The notes beneath the pieces were generated by a model. It was given only the letters and a program-made list of their open reading frames with translations. It was not told where the DNA came from and did not search any database. 64,000 nt of DNA from Dokdonia sp. PRO95 (GTDB lineage: Bacteria > Bacteroidota > Bacteroidia > Flavobacteriales > Flavobacteriaceae): assembly GCF_000355805.1 (NCBI RefSeq), contig NZ_CM001837.1:199434-263433 (forward strand), read 5' to 3'. Both the position numbers and the translations under genes were made by a program. Shown piece by piece: positions 27,561 to 36,498 of the stretch; the stretch's first letter is position 1; every line of letters starts with the position of its first letter.

Positions 27561-28280
27561 AAACTAGCATCACTTATTTATTGGATTAAAAGTTTACTAG
27601 TCAAGATATTTAAAAAATATGATGGTAGATGGGCTTATATTATCACCACAACCATAGCCTTAGCACTCTTTATAGGCGGTATAAAATTATTTATATCCCT
27701 TACAGAAACTTTAAAAAGCACCTATCTAGCTGAGTCTGATGCGGCAATCTCTAATTATGTAGCTAGTTTCAGAACACCTTACCTCACTAGTTATTTTGTT
27801 TTTGTCACAGATCTAGGTGATGCATTAGGTTATGTAATCACATTTATATTATGTACAATTATATTTTACTTTACGTTTAAAAAATGGAGGTACGTTGCCC
27901 AGCTTGCATTTGTAATGGTACTTGCACTTAGTTCTAATCTTCTCTTAAAACAACTTATCAATAGAGCGCGACCAGATGTAGAACACCTCGTTACAGTAGA
28001 AACTCTGAGTTACCCAAGCGGGCACGCTATGATGGCGATGGCTTTTTACGGGACATTATTATTTTTAATAAGTAAGTTTCCTATTAAGAGGTTATATAAA
28101 GTCCTATTTATCACTTTGTGCTTAATCTTGATTTTAAGTATCGGTATAAGTCGTATCTATCTAGGTGTACACTATCCCTCAGATATCGCGGGTGGATTTA
28201 TTGCAGGCTTTGTTTGGGTAGTATTTTGTGTGATTGTTTTTGATTTAATTCAAATTTTTAAACGTGACCCAGCTACCTAA
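27552..28280 (+). CDS. PAP2-family membrane phosphatase
   Basis: Integral membrane protein of 242 residues with six hydrophobic segments and the three-part acid phosphatase signature: KQLINRARP, YPSGHAMMAM and SRIYLGVHYPSDIAGG. These form the vanadium-haloperoxidase-type active site outside the membrane. Likely substrates are phosphatidic acid, phosphatidylglycerophosphate or undecaprenyl pyrophosphate. Its 3' end is followed by a lipoprotein gene on the same strand. Confidence 0.9.
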   Translation: MKQKLASLIYWIKSLLVKIFKKYDGRWAYIITTTIALALFIGGIKLFISLTETLKSTYLAESDAAISNYVASFRTPYLTSYFVFVTDLGDALGYVITFILCTIIFYFTFKKWRYVAQLAFVMVLALSSNLLLKQLINRARPDVEHLVTVETLSYPSGHAMMAMAFYGTLLFLISKFPIKRLYKVLFITLCLILILSIGISRIYLGVHYPSDIAGGFIAGFVWVVFCVIVFDLIQIFKRDPAT

Positions 28281-28292
28281 TATAGGTTTTAA

Positions 28293-28306
28293 GCTTTCGC
28301 GGAAGC
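28293..28306. repeat. Iterated palindrome, copy 10 (variant)
   Basis: GCTTTCGCGGAAGC, one mismatch from the core, between PAP2 and the lipoprotein gene. Confidence 0.75.
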
Positions 28307-28344
28307 AAGAAAAAACACTCACAGTATCTTTAAAAAGAAATCTA

Positions 28345-29223
28345 ATGAACTATAGAAAATATATACCACACCTATTTATTGTCACTCTCGCTATCATTCT
28401 TACTATAAGCTGTGCAAATAGCTACAACGGCCAGAGCGATGAAAAAGACAAAACAACGATTAAGAAAAAATCTAAAAAAGATTATACGATTCTAAACACC
28501 TGGGAGATGCCGAAGGTTTTAAATGAAGTAAGTGGCATCTCGTGGCTTTCAAATAACACCATTGCTTGTGTAGAAGATGAGGACGGCATTATTTTCATAT
28601 ATGACCTCAAAAAAGAAAAAGTCATTCAAGAGATAACATTTGCTGGTAGTGGAGACTATGAGGGTATCGTGATTAATGACAAGGATGCTTATGTGATGCG
28701 TAGTGATGGTTTGATTTATGAGGTATCACGCTTTCGCGAAAGCGAACCCAAAACAACTACTTTCCAAACAGCATTTACCGCTCGTAATAATATAGAAACA
28801 CTCACGCTAGATGCCGAAAAAAATAGCCTAGTAGTAACACCTAAGGATCGCGATCAATCTGATGATTTCAAGGGCATATATTACATCCCACTAGATTCAA
28901 AAAAGATGGACGCCCAGCCTTTCATACAAATTAATATGAAAGATAAAGCGTTTAAAGATTTTAAAAAGAAGAAAGCGTATCGCACCTTTAGTCCGTCTGA
29001 TGTAGCAATACATCCAGTGACTGGCGATTACTATGTGCTCGAAGGTAAAAACCCAAAGCTGGCGATACTAGATAGCGATGGTACAATTAAAAAAGTATAC
29101 AAGCTTGATAAAGACGACTTTGCCCAGCCAGAGGGAATTACTTTTAGTCCTAACGGAAAGCTTTTTATCTCTAACGAAGCTAGAAAGGACGAAGCAACTA
29201 TTGTAGAGGTGGTTTTTAAATAA
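28345..29223 (+). CDS. SdiA-regulated-domain lipoprotein
   Basis: 292 residues starting MNYRKYIPHLF, with a lipoprotein signal ending TISC (Cys23). The mature part is a beta-propeller like the SdiA-regulated family: VSGISWLSNNTIACVEDEDG, GDYEGIVINDKDAYVMRSDG, FSPSDVAIHPVTGDYYVLEG and FAQPEGITFSPNGKLFISNEA, each a propeller blade. Upstream in-frame ATG codons would precede the signal peptide and cross palindrome copy 10. Function of the family is unknown. Palindrome copy 11 encodes SRFRESEP. Confidence 0.82.
   Translation: MNYRKYIPHLFIVTLAIILTISCANSYNGQSDEKDKTTIKKKSKKDYTILNTWEMPKVLNEVSGISWLSNNTIACVEDEDGIIFIYDLKKEKVIQEITFAGSGDYEGIVINDKDAYVMRSDGLIYEVSRFRESEPKTTTFQTAFTARNNIETLTLDAEKNSLVVTPKDRDQSDDFKGIYYIPLDSKKMDAQPFIQINMKDKAFKDFKKKKAYRTFSPSDVAIHPVTGDYYVLEGKNPKLAILDSDGTIKKVYKLDKDDFAQPEGITFSPNGKLFISNEARKDEATIVEVVFK
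28729..28744. repeat. Iterated palindrome, copy 11 (inside lipoprotein gene)
   Basis: CGCTTTCGCGAAAGCG, read as RFRES. Confidence 0.9.
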
Positions 29224-29333
29224 AAAAAATCTCTTGTCAATTAAAACAATACACTCTTAAAAGAAGTATGATATACTCACTATAAATTTATAGGCATAGC
29301 ATTTATGTCATTCCATGATACTGCCTTTACAGT

Positions 29334-29954
29334 TTATGGCATTAAATCAAAGGAGATTTTTACTCCTTCTATAATCATCCCCGTACCTATAATACCTATT
29401 ATTAAACCCATAATTTTACCTATTACAGAGATTACGTTATTTCCTAAAAATCTAACAATAAAATTACTAGCACTAAATGTCATATACATGAGCATACACA
29501 TAATAGCAAAGATGAAAATCACTACCGCTATTTCTATGTAAGTTGCGTCTGATACTGAGTTCATTGCGGTTACAATCGTACCTGGACCTGCGATAATGGG
29601 GATCGCTAAGGGTGAGATTGCTATATTTTCATCTATATCTACTTCCTTAAGATGCTTGACATTGACCTTTTTAGACTGTAGCATATCAAAACCAATAAGA
29701 AATACTAGAATACCTCCAAATATCTTAAAAGCCGGTATTGTTATTTGGAATAACTCAAAGATAAACTTGCCTAACAACACAAAACCAGCAACAATAATAA
29801 ACGCAACTATGTTTGCTCTTTTATTGATGTTTTGCTTTGTCTTTTTATCTGCTCCTTCTGTGAGTGACAAAAAGATAGTCATGTTTGAGATAGGATTAGT
29901 TATAGCAAAAAAGCCCGTAAATACGGTAATTGCAAACGTAATTAAGTTATCCAT
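29334..29954 (-). CDS. MarC-family integral membrane protein (UPF0056)
   Basis: 206 residues with six membrane helices. Family marks: FFAITNPISNMTIFLSLTEG near the start, FKIFGGILVFLIGFDML and PLAIPIIAGPGTIVTAMN in the middle. MarC proteins were once linked to antibiotic resistance, but their role is undetermined. Convergent with the lipoprotein gene. Confidence 0.88.
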   Translation of the reverse strand: MDNLITFAITVFTGFFAITNPISNMTIFLSLTEGADKKTKQNINKRANIVAFIIVAGFVLLGKFIFELFQITIPAFKIFGGILVFLIGFDMLQSKKVNVKHLKEVDIDENIAISPLAIPIIAGPGTIVTAMNSVSDATYIEIAVVIFIFAIMCMLMYMTFSASNFIVRFLGNNVISVIGKIMGLIIGIIGTGMIIEGVKISFDLMP

Positions 29955-30284
29955 AAGCGGTGGGGTTATGTCTGGTTCTACTATATATTACAATTCTCCG
30001 TAATAATTCATCACAACACTGATGTATATTTAAAAATTGTTTCTAAGACATGATGAATATATGACTTTTTGTTGAAAGAGAATGTGATGAGTATATAACT
30101 CAAGAACATTACTATTCTATGTGTCTGTAATTATATTTCAACAAACAGATAATCACTCTTCAACGAGTTATTACAAGATTTAAATAAATCACAAAAAACA
30201 AAGGGTATCTCTCGATACCCTTTGAATACAAACTAAATGTAAATAAACAAACTAATTCAAATAATTGTGAGCCTTATGACGCTC
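29955..30284. other. Spacer between MarC and the alginate operon end
   Basis: AT-rich with no coding character seen. It contains the operon terminator at 30192-30224 and presumably the MarC promoter. Confidence 0.5.
30192..30224 (-). terminator. Terminator of the alginate catabolic operon
   Basis: Minus strand: AAAGGGTATC / GATACCCTTT with loop GAGA, then GTTTTTTGT. It is about 60 bases past the eda stop. Confidence 0.85.
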
Positions 30285-30956
30285 TTATTTACCTCTTATA
30301 ACTTTTACTAAGTCGATAGCTAATGCTGTCTTTTCTTCTATTTTCTTATAATCCCATGCGCCATTATCATCTACTGCTATGAGTTTTGAGCCTAGGCCTA
30401 CACAGGTTACTCCTGCTTTAAACCATTCTTCTAAGCTTTCTTTGGTAGGAGAAACACCACCTGTAGGCATCACCGAAGTCCAAGGACATGGACCTTTAAT
30501 CGCTTTTACAAACTGGGCTCCATAAATACCTCCTGGAAAGAGTTTTACAATCTCACAGCCTAGCTCTTCGGCGCGAGCAATTTCTGTTAGCGATCCGCAG
30601 CCTGGTGACCATAGCACTTTTCTTCTATTACACACCATGGCGATATCTTCACGCAGTACGGGAGTCACTACAAAGTTTGCTCCTAGCTGCAGGTATAAAG
30701 AAGCTGCTGCTGCGTCTGTGACACTACCTACACCAAGTATTAACTCAGGTAATTCCGCTTTCGCGAAAGCGCACAACTCATCAAACACTTTATATGCATT
30801 ATCACCGCGGCTAGTAAACTCTATTACTCGAGCACCACCGTTATAACAAGCCTGTAATATATGCTTTCCTACCTCAACAGATTCATTATAAAACAAAGGA
30901 ACAATTCCCGTGTCTTTCATTACTTGTGCTACTTCTAATCTTGTAAATCTTGCCAT
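30285..30956 (-). CDS. eda: KDPG (2-keto-3-deoxy-6-phosphogluconate) aldolase
   Basis: Cleaves KDPG to pyruvate and glyceraldehyde-3-phosphate, the final step of the alginate route here. Class I aldolase of 223 residues: catalytic Glu in VIEFTSRGDN, GVGSVTDAAAA, FVVTPVL, the Schiff-base Lys in CEIVKLFPGG and MPTGGVSPT near the phosphate site. Last gene of the operon, 2 bases after kdgK. Palindrome copy 12 is translated as CAFAKAEL. Confidence 0.95.
   Translation of the reverse strand: MARFTRLEVAQVMKDTGIVPLFYNESVEVGKHILQACYNGGARVIEFTSRGDNAYKVFDELCAFAKAELPELILGVGSVTDAAAASLYLQLGANFVVTPVLREDIAMVCNRRKVLWSPGCGSLTEIARAEELGCEIVKLFPGGIYGAQFVKAIKGPCPWTSVMPTGGVSPTKESLEEWFKAGVTCVGLGSKLIAVDDNGAWDYKKIEEKTALAIDLVKVIRGK
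30756..30771. repeat. Iterated palindrome, copy 12 (inside eda)
   Basis: CGCTTTCGCGAAAGCG, coding for AFAKA. Confidence 0.9.
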
Positions 30957-30958
30957 AA

Positions 30959-31981
30959 TTATCTTGAAACTTTTCCTGATTGATCTCCATCCATAAACCG
31001 TTCTATATCTTGTAAAGAGACCAAGTTGTAATCACCATAAATGGTATGTTTTAAACAACAAGACGCTACAGCAATATCTACTGCACGCTGCTTGTTCATA
31101 GGGTCATCTATGAGACCAAAGGCTAGACCACCCATAAATGCATCTCCACTACCTACACGGTCTACCACGGGAGTTACTTCTTGTATGTGTGCTCTATACA
31201 CTTGCTCACCATCATATAATAATCCTCCTATGCGCTGGTGAGATGCACTCACAGAGTATCTTAATGTGGTCGCAACCTGCTTGAGGTTAGGGCATAGTTT
31301 AAAAAGCTTATCATACAAAACAGGAAGTGATTTTTCATCCTGATAGTTAGGACCTACTTTGTCCTCACCTAGCATAAAAAAAGCAGTGTCTATATCTCCT
31401 AATATTAAATTACTATAATTAAGAAGTTCTGGCATTACATCCTTAGGCTCCTTGCCCCATTTCCAAAGCTTTGAACGGTAATTCAAGTCTGTAGAGATGG
31501 TGAGCCCCATCTTACTAGCTACTTTTACAGCCTCTAGACACTCTAGCGCTGCTGCTTCTGATATTGCTGGGGTGATACCACTCCAGTGAAACCATGTAGC
31601 ACCTTCAAAAATAGCTTCCCAGTCAAAACATCCTTTTGTGATAGTAGCCATAGAGCTACCAGCACGGTCATATACCACGTTGCTAGCTCTTGTTCCGGCT
31701 CCTGTTTCTAGAAAGTAAATCCCTAGTCTATCTCCACCTCTTTTTATATACTTATCGCCTACTCCAATTTTTTTAATTTCTTGAAGTGCTGTATCGCCTA
31801 TTTCATTATTAGGAAGCCTAGTAACAAAGTCTGCAGAGACGCCTAGATTATTAAGTGAGACTGCTACATTAAATTCTCCTCCACCATAGGTTACCCCAAA
31901 GGTTTTGGCTTGAGAAAATCTCAAGAATCGCTCTGTAGAGAGCCGTAACATAATCTCACCAAAAGTGACTACTTTACTCAT
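30959..31981 (-). CDS. kdgK: 2-keto-3-deoxygluconate kinase
   Basis: PfkB/ribokinase-family kinase (340 residues) that phosphorylates KDG to KDPG. Motifs: FGEIMLRLS at the start, TYGGGEFNVAVSLNNLG (PfkB signature 1) and VDRVGSGDAFMGGLAFGL (signature 2, with the catalytic Asp in GSGDAF). Lying between the DEH reductase and eda fixes the substrate. A 21-base gap separates it from the SDR gene. Confidence 0.94.
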   Translation of the reverse strand: MSKVVTFGEIMLRLSTERFLRFSQAKTFGVTYGGGEFNVAVSLNNLGVSADFVTRLPNNEIGDTALQEIKKIGVGDKYIKRGGDRLGIYFLETGAGTRASNVVYDRAGSSMATITKGCFDWEAIFEGATWFHWSGITPAISEAAALECLEAVKVASKMGLTISTDLNYRSKLWKWGKEPKDVMPELLNYSNLILGDIDTAFFMLGEDKVGPNYQDEKSLPVLYDKLFKLCPNLKQVATTLRYSVSASHQRIGGLLYDGEQVYRAHIQEVTPVVDRVGSGDAFMGGLAFGLIDDPMNKQRAVDIAVASCCLKHTIYGDYNLVSLQDIERFMDGDQSGKVSR

Positions 31982-32002
31982 ATTCTAAGAATATATATTT
32001 TT

Positions 32003-32764
32003 TTAAATACCTAATGCTTGACCACCACCTACTTGAATTGTTTCGGCAGTTAAGAAGGCTGCATCTTTACTCGCAAGGAATGATACTACACCTGCTACAT
32101 CATCTGGCTGACCAAGACGACCTAACATGATATTATTTGCCCATGAAGCAAATACTTCTGGCTTAGTCTCCTTAATTTGCTTGTGGAAAGGTGTATCAAT
32201 AGTTCCTGGTGATACTGCATTCACACGGATACCATATTCTGCAAGATCCTTTGCTAGTGCTCTCGTGATTGTATGCACTCCAGCTTTTGAAGTACCATAA
32301 ATACCTGCTCCTGGTCCACCTGCATTCCACCCAGCGTTAGAAGTATAATTAATAATTGTAGGGTGATCTCCTTTTTTAAGGAATGGTATTGCTGCTCTAG
32401 AAGCAAAGAATACGGAGTCTAAGTTAAGCGCCATTACAAATCTGTAAAACTCTGTAGTCATCTCTTCAAATCTTGAACGACCACCTAGTCCACCAGCGTT
32501 GTTTACTAGCACATCAATCTTACCGTACTTCTCCCCTATTTTTTTAATGTTTTCTGTTACCGCTTCATCATTAGTTACGTCAAAGCCATAATACTCGGCA
32601 GTAATACCTTCTGCCTTAAGCTCCTCAAGTCTTTTTGCACCTTCTTCATCTTGAATTCCGTTTATTATAACGGTATATCCATCGTTACCTAATCGTTTTG
32701 CTACCGCAAATCCTATTCCTCCTGTGGCACCAGTTATAATAGCTACTTTTCCTTTATTACTCAT
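32003..32764 (-). CDS. SDR oxidoreductase, probable DEH (4-deoxy-L-erythro-5-hexoseulose uronate) reductase
   Basis: Short-chain dehydrogenase of 253 residues. Rossmann TGATGGIGFAVAKRLG, NNAGGLGG, a Ser in YTSNAGWN, catalytic YGTSKAG and RVNAVSPGTIDTPF. In alginate metabolism an SDR reduces DEH to KDG, and the gene order (kdgK and eda downstream, uptake gene upstream) fits. A KduD-like activity is the alternative. Cofactor preference cannot be settled from sequence alone. Confidence 0.85.
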   Translation of the reverse strand: MSNKGKVAIITGATGGIGFAVAKRLGNDGYTVIINGIQDEEGAKRLEELKAEGITAEYYGFDVTNDEAVTENIKKIGEKYGKIDVLVNNAGGLGGRSRFEEMTTEFYRFVMALNLDSVFFASRAAIPFLKKGDHPTIINYTSNAGWNAGGPGAGIYGTSKAGVHTITRALAKDLAEYGIRVNAVSPGTIDTPFHKQIKETKPEVFASWANNIMLGRLGQPDDVAGVVSFLASKDAAFLTAETIQVGGGQALGI

Positions 32765-32788
32765 AATATTACTTTTTACTTTTTATTA

Positions 32789-34090
32789 TTATCTATTTGA
32801 TTTAAGAAGTTCAATTTTTGGGATTAATATCCACACACTCGCAATTACAATAAATGCTAATGCCGCCCCTATTGCAAATGCTGGTGTATAATTACCACCT
32901 TCAGTTAATACTGGTACTAATGCTACGAGTCCTGCTCCTGTAAGTTTTGCTGCTGTTCCAGCAAAGCCTGATAGCGTACCTACTGTCTTTTTACCATACA
33001 AATCACTTGGTAATGTTTGTACATTTCCTATCGCCGTTTGGAACCCAAATAGCACTACTGCCATTATTAAAACAGCTGCTATAGGCGATCCTGGATTTGA
33101 TAAGGCAAGAAGCGCAGGTAACATAATGACACATCCTAGTGTTATTACCATCTTACGAGTCTTGTTAATATTCCATCCTGATTTTAATCTATTTTGTGCT
33201 AATAAACCACCAAACCAAGCTCCAAACATAGCTCCTACATAAGGAACCCAACCATAGATACCTATCGCTTTTACATCCATACCATACACTTCTGAAAGGT
33301 ATATAGGGATCCAAAAAACAAACAGCCACCATATAGGATCTATCGCTGCAGAGGCTATAATCACACCCCAACTTTGCTTTTTAGAAAGCAACTCTCCTAC
33401 CCCAGGGTTATACTCCGTAAGTTTTTCATCTTCCTCTGTTTCTTCTTTTATTTTTTGCCCCTTTAGAATATGTTGCTTTTCTAATTCTGTTAGCCACGGG
33501 TGACTTTTAGGCGGTGCTTTTACTAAAATTAACCAAGGAACTAACCATAACAATCCTATAAGACCTATGATTACAAATATCATTTGCCAGCTAAAATAAA
33601 CAGTCAAAAAAGCAATGGTTGGAATTGCAACGATACCACCTATAGCTGCGCCAGAATTAAACAATCCTTGTGCAAATGCTCTCTCTGTGGCTGGAAACCA
33701 CTCTGCATTTCCTTTGGCCGCTCCTGGCCAGTTTCCTGCTTCAGAAATCCCTAAGATTGATCTAAAGATTGAGAAACTCAATACTCCATTTGCTAGCGCA
33801 TGTAGCGCTGTAGCGATAGACCAAAACCCTATTGATAATACAAATCCAAACCTAGTCCCTACCTTATCGAAAATTTTACCAAAGATGGATTGTCCAAAAG
33901 CATATGAAAACATAAAAACCACCGATATTAAAGCGTAGATCTCCTTTCTTTCGGTAGTGGTCTTATCTGGATATAAATCTTCTGCTATACTAGGCCATAA
34001 AACAACGAGAGCTTGACGGTCTATATAATTAATAACAGTTGCCAGCGCTATAAGTCCTACAACCCACCATCTTAGTCCTTTAAGTTTCAT
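32789..34090 (-). CDS. MFS transporter of the hexuronate (ACS) type
   Basis: 433 residues, 12 membrane helices, anion:cation symporter-type features: NYIDRQALVVLWPSI in helix 1, GKIFDKVGTRFGF loop, GISEAGNWPGAAKGNAEWFP and FNSGAAIGGIVAIP. ACS members carry hexuronates; here DEH or unsaturated uronate formed in the periplasm is the likely cargo. It is the first gene of MFS-sdr-kdgK-eda (24-base gap to sdr). Confidence 0.87.
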   Translation of the reverse strand: MKLKGLRWWVVGLIALATVINYIDRQALVVLWPSIAEDLYPDKTTTERKEIYALISVVFMFSYAFGQSIFGKIFDKVGTRFGFVLSIGFWSIATALHALANGVLSFSIFRSILGISEAGNWPGAAKGNAEWFPATERAFAQGLFNSGAAIGGIVAIPTIAFLTVYFSWQMIFVIIGLIGLLWLVPWLILVKAPPKSHPWLTELEKQHILKGQKIKEETEEDEKLTEYNPGVGELLSKKQSWGVIIASAAIDPIWWLFVFWIPIYLSEVYGMDVKAIGIYGWVPYVGAMFGAWFGGLLAQNRLKSGWNINKTRKMVITLGCVIMLPALLALSNPGSPIAAVLIMAVVLFGFQTAIGNVQTLPSDLYGKKTVGTLSGFAGTAAKLTGAGLVALVPVLTEGGNYTPAFAIGAALAFIVIASVWILIPKIELLKSNR

Positions 34091-34192
34091 AAACTATAAT
34101 TTTATATCTAATTAATTACTTTAAATAAGGCAAATAATTACCCTAGCCATGCGTGCATGACTTTTAAATATTTTCAACTTTTCTTTGAGTTT

Positions 34193-34212
34193 TACGCTTT
34201 CGCGAAAGCGTA
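34193..34212. repeat. Iterated palindrome, copy 13 (between gntR and MFS gene)
   Basis: Perfect 20-mer, 10 bases beyond the gntR stop on the minus strand. Confidence 0.92.
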
Positions 34213-34221
34213 CTTTATACC

Positions 34222-34926
34222 TTAAATATTATAGCAATATTGATACAAAGCTTTAAAGTGTTTTTTCATCATTGCTTTTGCTTCTTGAGGTTTTTGTTGC
34301 TCTATTGCGAGGTATATTTTCTCGTGCTCTTCTATAGCTGATTGTGACATTCCAGAGTCACAAACATGATACTTTTCAAAATTTGTGATTATTTCTGGAG
34401 TTATAATGAGCATGAAATTATTCATGGTACTATTACCTGATGCTTTTGCAATGGCTAGGTGAAAGAGTAAATCTTCTTGCACCGCATCTTTACCATTGAT
34501 TACTTTTTCTGTGTAAGCATCTAGCGCTTGTCGCATTTTTTTGAGATCACTATCTGTGCGTCTCAATGCAGCGAGTCTAGCAGTTTTAAGCTCTAAGAGA
34601 ATACGTGTTTCAACCAGTGATTTAAAATCTGGATCTTCTAGCTTAAGGATATCATCTATCATCCCATTAAGAGCAATGACCCCAATGTTTGCAACAAAAG
34701 TTCCACTTTGTGGTATAGACTTTAGAATTCCATAAAACTCTAATTTTTGAATAGCCTCTCTCACACTACTACGAGTCACTTCAAAACGCTCAGATAACAT
34801 ACGCTCTGAAGGTAGCTTATCACCTGGCTCCAAATTTTTGAGATTAATAATATCCCTAATTTGACCTATGATTGCCCTTCCCGCATCTTTATTTTCAATT
34901 GTCTTTGTACGTGTCTCCAGTTTCAT
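34222..34926 (-). CDS. GntR-family regulator, FadR subfamily (alginate/uronate repressor candidate)
   Basis: 234 residues: N-terminal winged helix (LEPGDKLPSERMLSERF, VTRSSVREAIQKLEFYGIL, SGTFV) and a C-terminal all-helical FCD ligand domain (about 85-230; Asp/His residues in DLLFHLAIAKASGN and the C-terminal helices fit the metal site). FadR-subfamily uronate regulators such as UxuR/ExuR bind TTGGTATACCAA-like sites. Five such sites occur upstream of susC and of the PL6 gene, so this protein probably represses both operons until a uronate intermediate binds. Confidence 0.9.
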   Translation of the reverse strand: MKLETRTKTIENKDAGRAIIGQIRDIINLKNLEPGDKLPSERMLSERFEVTRSSVREAIQKLEFYGILKSIPQSGTFVANIGVIALNGMIDDILKLEDPDFKSLVETRILLELKTARLAALRRTDSDLKKMRQALDAYTEKVINGKDAVQEDLLFHLAIAKASGNSTMNNFMLIITPEIITNFEKYHVCDSGMSQSAIEEHEKIYLAIEQQKPQEAKAMMKKHFKALYQYCYNI

Positions 34927-35158
34927 ATCGTAACCTATTTAGTATAATTAACAAGTATCCATCATTACTATTATAACAGTCTAACTATAAGCATCAAATC
35001 CTAATTTGATTAAAGATACACAGTTGCATAAAACTATCATTTTCTCCTCCTATTATCATTAAGAATTTTACAAAAAAGTTTTACAATTTTAATCTTCTAT
35101 GAATTATTGAAAATGTACCAATCCACAAACGGACTGGCACATTTAAATAAACTAAATT
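34927..35158. other. Spacer between susD and gntR
   Basis: AT-rich. No TTGGTnnACCAA site and no clear hairpin terminator was seen, so susCD transcripts may run into gntR or gntR may have its own unregulated promoter. Confidence 0.45.
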
Positions 35159-36487
35159 TTAATATCCTGGGTTTTGGGTGATTACTCCACCACTTGCTAA
35201 AATTTCAGAAATTGGAATAGGGAATAAAAAGTAATCACTATTAATCGCTTCTCCCATTTCTGCTTCTGCAGTTCCAGTTCTTACTAAATCAAACCATCTG
35301 TGCCCTTCAAAGGCTAATTCAAGTCGTCTTTCATCTTGTATAGATTGTCTTACTAATGCTTGCGTATTTATAATTACAGGGTCTAGCACTGGTAATCCAG
35401 CTCTTGTTCTGATATCATCAAGCTCTGCAAGAGAGACCGCTGGTGTAGCTCCGTTTTCATTTAATGTCTCGGCATATAATAATTGTACATCTGCAAGTCT
35501 TATCTCGATCCAATCATGATCAGGCCCTCCTGTTTGAGGATATTTTGGTGAAGAGAGAAGTGTTTCATCTATATTTACAGCTCTTCTCAAATCTGTATCA
35601 CCTCCTGCTTCACTAGCATCATATGCTGCAATTAAATCTGAATCTAATGGCATTAATGCTTTAGTATCTAAACCTCCATACCAAGACCAAAATTCTGAAA
35701 ATCCATACTCATCAGATATCGAGCTTGAAATTTGCGTAGCAAAAATAACTTCAGAATTCAAATCGTTATCTACTCCAAATATATCTGCATAATCAGCTTG
35801 CAATTGAATTCCAGCAGCTGCAGCTCCATTTACAACGGCTGCTAATTGTGTCTCAGCATTTCCAAAATCTCCTCTTGTCATGTAAACTTTACCCAATAAA
35901 CTTTGTGCTGCATATCTAGACGCTCGCCCTCCCACTATTTCCGTATCTAAAGCGGCAATAGCATCCATTAAGTCTGGAACTATGATATTGTTGTACACAT
36001 CTTCGAGTGGTTGCCTTACTAGTATTGAGGTATCAGTAGTACTAGGCGTAGGTGATAAATTTACTGGCACATCTCCAAAGACTCTTACTAATTTAAAATA
36101 AGATAGTGCTCTCAAAAACTTAGCTTCACCCACTTGAGTCTCATCTAGTGAATTATCGATTACGTTATTTGCACTTAAGATTGACTTATACATCGCTGTA
36201 TAAAATGGTCCAAAAAACTGATCTTCCATTACAGTTAATTCAGCATTATACCTGTCAAAAGCCGGGAAAGGCTCCTCATCCATTAATGCATTATCTGCTC
36301 TGAAATCTCCCATGACAGCCATAGGAGTTACAGACCCGTGCTGATAAAAGTATGCTGCATTAAGAACCCCATCAAAATTTGTTAAAGAGTCTGTACTAGC
36401 AATATTTGGCGGAACTTGATCTAAGTCACTATCACATGCTGTTATTAACAGCAGCGATCCTAATAAATATTTATATACTGTTTTCAT
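35159..36487 (-). CDS. susD: SusD/RagB-family glycan-binding lipoprotein
   Basis: Surface lipoprotein that caps the SusC channel and binds oligosaccharide, here presumably alginate oligomers. 442 residues, lipoprotein signal ending LLITAC. The N-terminal SusD fold has TPR helices (FLRALSYFKLVRVFGDVP is the classic motif) and the RagB/SusD C-terminal signature is QSIQDERRLELAFEGHRWFD. It follows susC by 11 bases. Slightly shorter than many SusD proteins. Confidence 0.93.
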   Translation of the reverse strand: MKTVYKYLLGSLLLITACDSDLDQVPPNIASTDSLTNFDGVLNAAYFYQHGSVTPMAVMGDFRADNALMDEEPFPAFDRYNAELTVMEDQFFGPFYTAMYKSILSANNVIDNSLDETQVGEAKFLRALSYFKLVRVFGDVPVNLSPTPSTTDTSILVRQPLEDVYNNIIVPDLMDAIAALDTEIVGGRASRYAAQSLLGKVYMTRGDFGNAETQLAAVVNGAAAAGIQLQADYADIFGVDNDLNSEVIFATQISSSISDEYGFSEFWSWYGGLDTKALMPLDSDLIAAYDASEAGGDTDLRRAVNIDETLLSSPKYPQTGGPDHDWIEIRLADVQLLYAETLNENGATPAVSLAELDDIRTRAGLPVLDPVIINTQALVRQSIQDERRLELAFEGHRWFDLVRTGTAEAEMGEAINSDYFLFPIPISEILASGGVITQNPGY

Positions 36488-36498
36488 TTTTTCCTTCT